Shown: one piece after another, positions 27,496 to 36,802 of the stretch
How positions within the stretch are numbered: the stretch's first letter is position 1
Layout: the number at the start of each line of letters is the position of its first letter
Assembly: GCA_902779455.1 (NCBI GenBank)
Contig: CACZBS010000016.1
Coordinates: forward strand, 1 to 64,000
Direction of reading: 5' to 3'
DNA: 64,000 nucleotides
Source of the DNA: an uncultured Prevotellaceae bacterium
Lineage (GTDB): Bacteria > Bacteroidota > Bacteroidia > Bacteroidales > Bacteroidaceae
Position numbers and translations under genes: made by a program
Notes under the pieces: model-generated
What the model was told of the DNA's origin: nothing
The model's input: the letters and a program-made list of their open reading frames with translations, nothing else
Database searches by the model: none

Positions 27496-29068
27496 ATACA
27501 TCTATATCACCCTCTTGGCCCTGCTCGGCGTGAACGCAGAAGCCATCGCCCAGACCTCGCCGCGCAAGGACGCCCCGAGGCTGGTCATCAGCATCGCCAT
27601 CGACCAGCTGCGCAGCGACTATCTGGAGGCCTTCGCACCGCTCTACACCGAGGGCGGATTCAAACGCCTGCTCAGCCAGGGCCACGTCTACGTCAACGGC
27701 ACCTACCCCTTTGCGCCCATCGACCGTGCCTCGGCCGTCGCCGCCCTGTCGACGGGTGTCACTCCATATTATAATAGCATCGTGGGCGCGCGATGGCTCA
27801 ACCGCGAGACGCTGCGCCCCATCGGCTGCGTCGACGACGCCAAGAACCCGGGACTTTTCACTGACGAGACAGCCTCGCCGCTGGGCATCTCCACGTCGAC
27901 CATTGCCGACGAGCTGAAGGTGGCCACGAACGGCGGCGGACTCGTCTACAGCATCGCACCCTTCCGCGACGCGGCCGTGCTGGCCGGCGGCCATGCTGCC
28001 GACGGCGTCTTCTGGATCGACGACAGCTACGGGCAGTGGTGCTCGTCGCAATACTACTTCCCCACCCTGCCCCAGTGGGTCTATGCCTACAACGGGCTGC
28101 GGGCTCCCAACATGAAGATCGAGAACTCGACCTGGGAGCCGGCCAACGTCATGGTGGGCAGCTTCGACTACTTCGTGCAGACCACTGAGCAGTCGAAACC
28201 CTTCAAGCACAAGTTTACGGGCCAGCGCCGATTTGGCGAATACAAGACCAGCGGACTGGTCAACGCCGACGTCACCGACCTGGCCACCCACTGCATCGCC
28301 AACACGGGCATGGGCGGCGACCGCGTGACCGACCTGCTCTGCCTGACCTACTATGCAGGCAGTTTCAACCACCAGGCACTGACAAATTGTCAGATGGAGC
28401 TGCTCGACACCTACGTCCGGCTGGACCGCGAGCTCGAGCGCCTCATCATCTATGCCGAGCAGAACATCGGGCTCGACAACGTCCTCTTCGTGCTGACCAG
28501 CACGGGCTATACGGACGAGCAGCCGGCTGACTACGCCAAATATCGCGTGCCGACAGGCACCTTCTACATGAGCCGCACGGCCGGACTGCTCAACATGTAC
28601 TTCGGTGCCCTCTATGGACAGGGCAACTACGTCGAGACGACCTTCCGCAACCAGTTCTTCCTCAACCACAAGCTCTTCGAGACCAAGCGCATCAGCATCA
28701 GCGAGGCCACCAGCCGCGCCCAGGAGATGCTGGCCATGATGGCCGGCGTGCGCAACGTCTACACCTCCCTGCAGCTGCTCACCGGCCAGGCTGAGCAGAT
28801 CCAGAAGATCCGCAACGGATACAACCCCGAGCGCTGTGGCGACGTCGTCGTCGAGACAGCTCCCGGATGGCGCATCCTCACCGAGGACACGCAGGAGAGC
28901 GAACAGCCCACGACGAGCTACACCCAATTCCCCATTTTCATCTTTGGCGCCGGCACCGCCCCACAGCGCATCGACACGCCGGTCAGCACCTGCCGCATCG
29001 CCCCCACCATCGCACGCTGCATCCGCATCCGGGCGCCCAATGCGTGCACGTCGGAGCCGCTCTTCTGA
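27485..29068 (+). CDS. alkaline-phosphatase-superfamily protein, probably catalytically inactive
   Basis: The 527-residue exported protein (signal peptide to about residue 22) follows the PafA-type pattern: IAIDQLRSDYL at the N-terminus, then YPFAP-...-LSTGVTPYYNSIVG (75-100), LLDTYVRLDREL, and DNVLFVLTS (331-339). Key positions differ. The region that carries the nucleophilic Thr and a His in active relatives reads IDRASAVAA. The metal-binding Asp-His after LTS is Thr-Gly, and the Asp four residues before His296 is Gly. Only Asp40 and His296 of the usual ligands appear kept. It overlaps the Lnb gene by 11 bases. The fold is secure. Inactivity is an inference from alignment by eye. Confidence 0.8.
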   Translation: MTNKYIYITLLALLGVNAEAIAQTSPRKDAPRLVISIAIDQLRSDYLEAFAPLYTEGGFKRLLSQGHVYVNGTYPFAPIDRASAVAALSTGVTPYYNSIVGARWLNRETLRPIGCVDDAKNPGLFTDETASPLGISTSTIADELKVATNGGGLVYSIAPFRDAAVLAGGHAADGVFWIDDSYGQWCSSQYYFPTLPQWVYAYNGLRAPNMKIENSTWEPANVMVGSFDYFVQTTEQSKPFKHKFTGQRRFGEYKTSGLVNADVTDLATHCIANTGMGGDRVTDLLCLTYYAGSFNHQALTNCQMELLDTYVRLDRELERLIIYAEQNIGLDNVLFVLTSTGYTDEQPADYAKYRVPTGTFYMSRTAGLLNMYFGALYGQGNYVETTFRNQFFLNHKLFETKRISISEATSRAQEMLAMMAGVRNVYTSLQLLTGQAEQIQKIRNGYNPERCGDVVVETAPGWRILTEDTQESEQPTTSYTQFPIFIFGAGTAPQRIDTPVSTCRIAPTIARCIRIRAPNACTSEPLF

Positions 29069-29100
29069 AGGATGAAAATGTAAACAAAATTCAGTATCTT

Positions 29101-29240
29101 TTGCCAAATAATCGCAACCGACTGACAATCAGCGATTTGTTTATTTCAAAGAAAAGAAGTGCCGCTTTCCGATGAAAGAAGTGCCGCTTTTCGCATCGAA
29201 AAGCACCGCTTCCCAGGGTTCAAAGCACCGCTTCTCTGCC
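29101..29240 (+). repeat. 22-nt-period intergenic repeat element, copy 2
   Basis: Four units carry CCGCTT with CCGC at 29162, 29184, 29206 and 29228, exactly 22 bases apart. The head TTGCC-N7-CGCAACCG begins at 29101, and its CGCAACCG lies 49 bases before the first CCGC, identical in spacing to copy 1. Units two and three are partly complementary (CTTTTCG with CGAAAAG around 29187-29202) and can form a hairpin. It lies between the phosphatase-like gene and the secA promoter. The remainder up to 29358 shows no gene. Confidence 0.75.
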
Positions 29241-29358
29241 GACGAAGGGGCGCGATGTCAATATTATTCGCAATCCTCCGCCCAAAGCGCCCCACGCCAA
29301 AAAGGCTAAAAAATAGCAAAATATGAGTGAAACATGCCGATATGAGCAAAAAAATCAC

Positions 29359-29366
29359 TAACTTTG
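29359..29366 (+). promoter_or_regulatory. -7 element of secA
   Basis: TAACTTTG, 42 bases before the ATG at 29409, at the end of an AT-rich gap. No convincing -33 element. Confidence 0.6.
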
Positions 29367-29408
29367 CACGCAATTTCAGTAAGCAATAAAAATAAACAAG
29401 ATAAAGCA

Positions 29409-32803
<3,395 letters not shown>

Positions 32804-32804
<1 letters not shown>

Positions 32805-32834
32805 TTCACAGTTTATAGTTTATAGTTCATAGTT
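32804..32834 (+). repeat. 7-nt tandem repeat between secA stop and ABC start
   Basis: Four heptamers of the GTTYAYA type (GTTCACA, GTTTATA twice, GTTCATA) plus a final GTT fill the gap from the last base of the secA stop codon to the ATG at 32835. The heptamer resembles the GTWCATT repeats inside coaBC and the 52785-55088 gene. Confidence 0.8.
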
Positions 32835-33539
32835 ATGATTACCATAACAGACCTCAAGAAGCAGTTCGGCGAGACCATCGCCTGCGACATTCCGTCGTTC
32901 ACGATTAACGACGGCGATGTCCTGGGCCTCGTGGGTAACAACGGTGCGGGCAAGACCACTCTCTTCCGCATGATGCTCGACCTGCTGAAGCCCGATGAGG
33001 GCACGGTGGAGCTCGACGGCATCAATCCCGCCCTGAGCGAGGACTGGAAAGCAAGCACCAGTGCCTATATCGACGAGGGATTCCTCATCGACTTCCTCAC
33101 GCCTGAGGAGTACTTCGCGTTCCTCGGGAAAATCAGCGGACTGCCTCAGGACATCGTCGACGAACGGCTGAAGGAATTCGAGTCGTTCGACGGCGGCGAG
33201 GTGTTCGGACAGAAGAAACTCATCCGCAACCTGTCGGCTGGCAACAAGCAGAAGGTGGGCATCATCTCGGCGCTCCTGCGCCGGCCGCGCCTGGTCATTC
33301 TCGACGAACCCTTCAACTTCCTCGACCCCTCAAGCCAGAACATCCTGAAGCGCATCATCACCGATTATGCCCGTCAGACACAAGCAACGATCCTCATCAG
33401 CAGCCACAACCTGCAGCACACCGTCGACATCTCAACACGCATCGCGCTCCTCGAAAAAGGCCGCATCATCCGCGACCTCACCAACGAGAGTTCTAGCGCC
33501 AGAGACGAACTGACAACCTATTTCGAACAGCGTAGTTAA
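32835..33539 (+). CDS. ABC transporter ATP-binding protein
   Basis: The 234-residue protein has Walker A GNNGAGKTT (about 34-42), a signature-like LSAGNKQKV (about 135-143, with AGNKQ in place of the usual SGGQ), Walker B LVILDEPF (about 155-162) and a switch His in ISSHN (about 191). It resembles ATPases of simple two-component export systems. No permease gene is adjacent, so its partner is elsewhere or missing. It lies 30 bases after secA, with the gap filled by a 7-nt repeat, and may be read through from secA. Substrate is unknown. Confidence 0.88.
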   Translation: MITITDLKKQFGETIACDIPSFTINDGDVLGLVGNNGAGKTTLFRMMLDLLKPDEGTVELDGINPALSEDWKASTSAYIDEGFLIDFLTPEEYFAFLGKISGLPQDIVDERLKEFESFDGGEVFGQKKLIRNLSAGNKQKVGIISALLRRPRLVILDEPFNFLDPSSQNILKRIITDYARQTQATILISSHNLQHTVDISTRIALLEKGRIIRDLTNESSSARDELTTYFEQRS

Positions 33540-33602
33540 GGCAAAAATGAACTTTTTTTCGAAAAAAGACAAAAAAAATTTCCTTATCTCGTTGAAAATG
33601 AG

Positions 33603-33610
33603 TATCTTTG
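33603..33610 (+). promoter_or_regulatory. -7 element of the HU-like gene
   Basis: TATCTTTG, 47 bases before the ATG at 33658. A weak TTTC lies 20 bases upstream in an A/T-rich tract. Confidence 0.55.
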
Positions 33611-33657
33611 CAGTCCGAAATTGAGAAGTATAACAAAATCAACCAAGAGAAAGCATC

Positions 33658-33963
33658 ATGACTAAAGCAGAAATAGTCAAGGCAATAGCCGCTCAGACAG
33701 GCATTGCACCAAAAGAAGTGGCCATCACCGTAGAGGCCTTCATGGAGGAAATCCGCAAAAGCCTCGCTGACCAGAAAGAGAACGTCTACCTGCGTGGCTT
33801 CGGCAGCTTCATCGTCAAGCATCGTGCACAAAAGACCGCACGTAACATCTCGAAGAACACCACCCTCGTCATCGAGGCTCACGACCTGCCCGCCTTCAAG
33901 CCCGCCAAGAGCTTCATTGACCGCATGGACGGCAAAGAGGTGCAGCCTGAGGCCGACGAATAA
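33658..33963 (+). CDS. HU/IHF-family DNA-binding protein
   Basis: The 101-residue protein has the complete HU fold. The N-terminal helices are MTKAEIVKAIAAQTGI and VEAFMEEIRKSL. The GFGSF strand (about 48-52) and the DNA-binding arm region follow to about residue 90, with a short acidic tail. It bends DNA and compacts the nucleoid. The arm sequence RAQKTARNISKNTTLVI is typical of Bacteroidota HU. It sits immediately upstream of the small basic protein and rng. Confidence 0.93.
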   Translation: MTKAEIVKAIAAQTGIAPKEVAITVEAFMEEIRKSLADQKENVYLRGFGSFIVKHRAQKTARNISKNTTLVIEAHDLPAFKPAKSFIDRMDGKEVQPEADE

Positions 33964-34009
33964 GCACAACCATACATTTATTTTAAACACATAATCAATT
34001 TAAACAACT

Positions 34010-34099
34010 ATGCCAAACGGAAAAAAGAAGAAGGGCCACAAGATGGCAACCCACAAGCGCAAGAAGAGACTGCGCAAGAACAGACATAAGAGCAAGTAA
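34010..34099 (+). CDS. 29-residue, extremely basic small protein
   Basis: The ORF starts MPNGKKKKGHKMATHKRKK and continues RLRKNRHKSK to a TAA. Nineteen of 29 residues are Lys, Arg or His, with no acidic residue. It lies between the HU gene (46 bases upstream) and rng, begins after an A/T-rich leader as other genes here do, and its codons follow the local GC preference in part. A similar tiny basic protein beside rng is, from memory, recurrent in Bacteroidota, and a ribosome- or nucleic-acid-binding role is plausible. It is too short for default gene callers. Function is not established. Confidence 0.75.
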   Translation: MPNGKKKKGHKMATHKRKKRLRKNRHKSK

Positions 34100-34138
34100 G
34101 CTCGTCGACAAGACCATGTCTGTCTAAACAAAAAAGAA

Positions 34139-34209
34139 TGAAAGGAGTGTACTTCGGGCGAGGCTCAAGAAAACAATGTTGAGCATGGCGTTCACGGTGC
34201 ACCCCTTTC
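34139..34209 (+). promoter_or_regulatory. structured RNA leader upstream of rng
   Basis: In the 148-base gap before rng, 34140-34152 pairs with 34197-34209 to form a 13-bp helix with one A-C mismatch and one G-U pair. Inside it, 34163-34168 pairs with 34179-34184 (six bp, 10-base loop). No T-run follows, so a terminator is unlikely. RNase E/G genes can be autoregulated through structured leaders (known for E. coli rne), which makes this a candidate cis-regulatory element. Confidence 0.55.
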
Positions 34210-34247
34210 TTTAAAAGCATTACTTAAAGCAAGAAAAACAGAGAAGA

Positions 34248-35825
34248 ATGACAAGCGAAGTGATCATCGATGTCCAGCCCAAAGATATCTCCATCGCGCT
34301 GCTTGAAGACAAGAGCCTCGTGGAATATCAGAACGAAAGGCGCGAAGCCTCGTTCGCCGTGGGCAACATCTACGTGGGCAAGGTGCGCAAGCTCATGCCC
34401 GGACTCAACGCTTGCTTCGTCGACGTCGGAAGCGAGAAAGACGCTTTCCTGCATTATCTTGATTTAGGTCTTCAATTCAGCTCTTACGAGAAATACCTCA
34501 AGCAGGTAGCCAGCGATCGAAAGAAACTTTATCCCATCCAGAAAGCCACCCACCAGCCCGACCTGCCCAAGGACGGCAGCATACAGAACGTGCTGAAGGT
34601 CGGACAGGAAGTCATGGTGCAGGTCGTCAAGGAGCCCATCAACACGAAGGGCCCGCGACTGACGTGCGAACTGAGCTTTGCCGGCCGCTACATGGTGCTC
34701 ATCCCCTTCGGCGATAAAGTATCCGTATCCAGCAAAATCAAACGCGGCGAAGAGCGCAGCCGACTCAAACAGCTTGTGCAGAGCATGAAGCCGAAGAATT
34801 TCGGCGTCATCGTGCGCACCGTGGCTGAGGGCAAACGGGCAGCCGAGCTCGACCAGGAGCTCAAGACCCTGCTGAAACGATGGGAAGACACCATCACCAA
34901 GACCCAAAAGACCACCGAGCGCCCACAGCTCGTCTTCGAGGAACAAACACGCGCCGTCGCCCTGCTACGCGACCTCTTCAACCCCACCTACGACGGTATT
35001 CACGTGAACGATGCCGACATCTTCAACCAGATTCACGACTATGTTTCGATGATTGCCCCTGAAAAGGCCGAGATCGTGAAACTCTACAAAGGCACCGTTC
35101 CCATCTTCGACAACTTCAACGTCACGAAGCAGCTCAAGTCAGGCTTCGGACGTACCGTCAACTACAAGCGGGGCGCCTACCTCATCATCGAGCATACCGA
35201 AGCGATGCATGTGGTCGACGTGAACAGTGGTACACGTATTAAAAAAGAAAACGGACAGGAAGCCAACGCCCTGGAAACCAACCTCGGCGCTGCCGACGAG
35301 CTGGCCCGCCAGTTGCGTCTGCGCGACATGGGCGGCATCATCGTCGTCGACTTTATCGACATGAACCTGGCCGAAGACCGCCAGCTGCTGTATGAGCGTA
35401 TGTGCGAAAACATGAAGAAGGACCGTGCCCGCCACAACATACTGCCGCTCAGCAAGTTCGGACTGATGCAGATCACCCGCCAGCGCGTGCGTCCCGCCAT
35501 GGACGTCGCTGTCGAGGAAAGCTGCCCCACCTGTCACGGCACCGGCAAGATCAAGTCGAGCATCCTCTTCACCGACCAACTCGAGAGCAAGATTGACCGC
35601 CTGGTCAACAAGATCGGGATCAAGCGTTTCAGCCTCCACGTCCACCCCTACGTCGCTGCCTACATCAACCAGGGCGTCGTCTCACTGAAACGGCGCTGGC
35701 AGCTGAAGTACGGCCTGGGCATCCGTATTGTGCCCAGCCAGAAGATGGCCTTTCTGCAATATGAATTCTACGATCAGAAGCGCCAGTTCATTGACATGCA
35801 GGAGGAAAACGAAGTGAGCAAGTAA
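34248..35825 (+). CDS. rng: ribonuclease G/E
   Basis: The 525-residue endoribonuclease has an S1 domain (about 38-125, beginning near VGNIYVGKVRKLMPGLNACFVDVG). The catalytic DNase-I-like domain contains HVVDVNSGTR (about 325) and IVVDFIDM (about 367), the two Mg2+-binding Asp positions. A zinc-link cysteine motif CPTCHGTG lies near residue 427. Length fits RNase G rather than RNase E with a degradosome scaffold. It processes rRNA precursors and decays mRNA. The leader carries two nested hairpins and the gene ends at a bidirectional terminator. Confidence 0.95.
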   Translation: MTSEVIIDVQPKDISIALLEDKSLVEYQNERREASFAVGNIYVGKVRKLMPGLNACFVDVGSEKDAFLHYLDLGLQFSSYEKYLKQVASDRKKLYPIQKATHQPDLPKDGSIQNVLKVGQEVMVQVVKEPINTKGPRLTCELSFAGRYMVLIPFGDKVSVSSKIKRGEERSRLKQLVQSMKPKNFGVIVRTVAEGKRAAELDQELKTLLKRWEDTITKTQKTTERPQLVFEEQTRAVALLRDLFNPTYDGIHVNDADIFNQIHDYVSMIAPEKAEIVKLYKGTVPIFDNFNVTKQLKSGFGRTVNYKRGAYLIIEHTEAMHVVDVNSGTRIKKENGQEANALETNLGAADELARQLRLRDMGGIIVVDFIDMNLAEDRQLLYERMCENMKKDRARHNILPLSKFGLMQITRQRVRPAMDVAVEESCPTCHGTGKIKSSILFTDQLESKIDRLVNKIGIKRFSLHVHPYVAAYINQGVVSLKRRWQLKYGLGIRIVPSQKMAFLQYEFYDQKRQFIDMQEENEVSK

Positions 35826-35830
35826 TCAGA

Positions 35831-35870
35831 AAAAAACGCCCCCGCCAAGTGTGCGGAGGTGTTTTTTTTT
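35831..35870. terminator. bidirectional terminator between rng and porD
   Basis: A GC-rich stem (35836-35845 with 35853-35862, one C-A mismatch and one G-T pair, 7-base loop) is flanked by an A-run on the left and a T-run of nine on the right. It can terminate rng rightward and the dnaN-coaBC-porD operon leftward. The minus-strand stop codon of porD lies in the T-run. Confidence 0.85.
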
Positions 35871-36777
35871 ATTGTTTGATCTTGTCCCACGTATTGCTCT
35901 GCGAGGCATTGATGCTCATCAATAGCTCGTAGACGGATTCCTTCTCTTTCTGGGTTCCCTTACCTTTATAGATGTTGGACAGCTCGTCCTTCTTGTAGTC
36001 AGTCCATATCTGCGGCAGCATGCTCAGCGGCTTCTCCTCATGCGCCTTCTTGAGTCCGGCCTCGAGGGCAGTGGTCACATTGGTGCGTCCGCGCTCTACG
36101 TTCTGCGCCATCTCGTCAAGCCCCTGCCGATAATAGTCGTATTGCAACTGGCGGAAGGGTTTCATGGCCTCATCCAGATAGTCATTGATGATGGCGAAGC
36201 GGTTGCGTGAGTCCTCAAACGATTTCCATCCGGGGAAGCCCAGATCCTGCGCATTATTGACCAAGAGCATGCAGCGCTGCAGCACGTCCGTCCCGCCCAT
36301 AGGCGAGAAGCTGTCAAGATCGAGCCCGATGATGAGGTAGGCATAATAGGCAAAGAGCGCTATGAGCTGGTTGTCAATGACTTCCTCATTGAAGTTGAGC
36401 TGGTCGAACTGCGTGAACTCGAAGTCGAAGTTCTTGTCGCGGTTATTATACAAGGTGGTCGTGTAGGCCGAGTTATAGACGGGGCGGTTGGCCTGGATCA
36501 TGGCCGTGCAGGTGAACTTATTCTCTGAAGCTTCATACTTCGACACCGTGATGTTGAACGAACACTGTATGCGCTCGTTCTCCTGAAACTGCAGGGCCGT
36601 CCATTGCCGCTCGTTCATAAACTGCTCAAGCGTCTGCTGCAGGTTCTCGAACACCGAAGCGTCCGTGCCCTGCACCTGCTGGTGGTTGATGTTGATCTTC
36701 ACCTGCAACTCCTGAGCCGTAAGGTTCATCACGGCCAGAGGCAGCATGAGCACCGCAAAAAGAAGAATCCGCTTCAT
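35869..36777 (-). CDS. porD: DUF4835 family protein (type IX secretion PorD-like)
   Basis: The 302-residue protein has a signal peptide (cleavage near LTA-Q, about 21) followed by VKININHQQVQGTDASVFENLQQTLEQFMNERQW, the signature start of DUF4835. FALFAYYAYLIIGLDLDSFSPMGG-type sequence lies in the middle. In many Bacteroidota it follows coaBC, as here (25 bases downstream of the coaBC fusion gene). The family has been named PorD for a link to type IX secretion. No other T9SS genes are in the window. The family call is strong. A secretion role here is inference. Confidence 0.85.
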   Translation of the reverse strand: MKRILLFAVLMLPLAVMNLTAQELQVKININHQQVQGTDASVFENLQQTLEQFMNERQWTALQFQENERIQCSFNITVSKYEASENKFTCTAMIQANRPVYNSAYTTTLYNNRDKNFDFEFTQFDQLNFNEEVIDNQLIALFAYYAYLIIGLDLDSFSPMGGTDVLQRCMLLVNNAQDLGFPGWKSFEDSRNRFAIINDYLDEAMKPFRQLQYDYYRQGLDEMAQNVERGRTNVTTALEAGLKKAHEEKPLSMLPQIWTDYKKDELSNIYKGKGTQKEKESVYELLMSINASQSNTWDKIKQ

Positions 36778-36802
36778 AGCTACTCTATATGTGTTACTTT
36801 TA

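Noticed and set aside
27398-29128. A 576-codon open frame on the minus strand opposite the phosphatase-like gene
   Set aside because: Val/Ala/Asp/Gly-rich antisense translation with no recognisable domain. The plus-strand gene has a signal peptide and family motifs.
33540-33657. Separate small gene between the ABC and HU genes
   Set aside because: The AT-rich gap holds a promoter-like TATCTTTG but no ORF with a reasonable start and composition.
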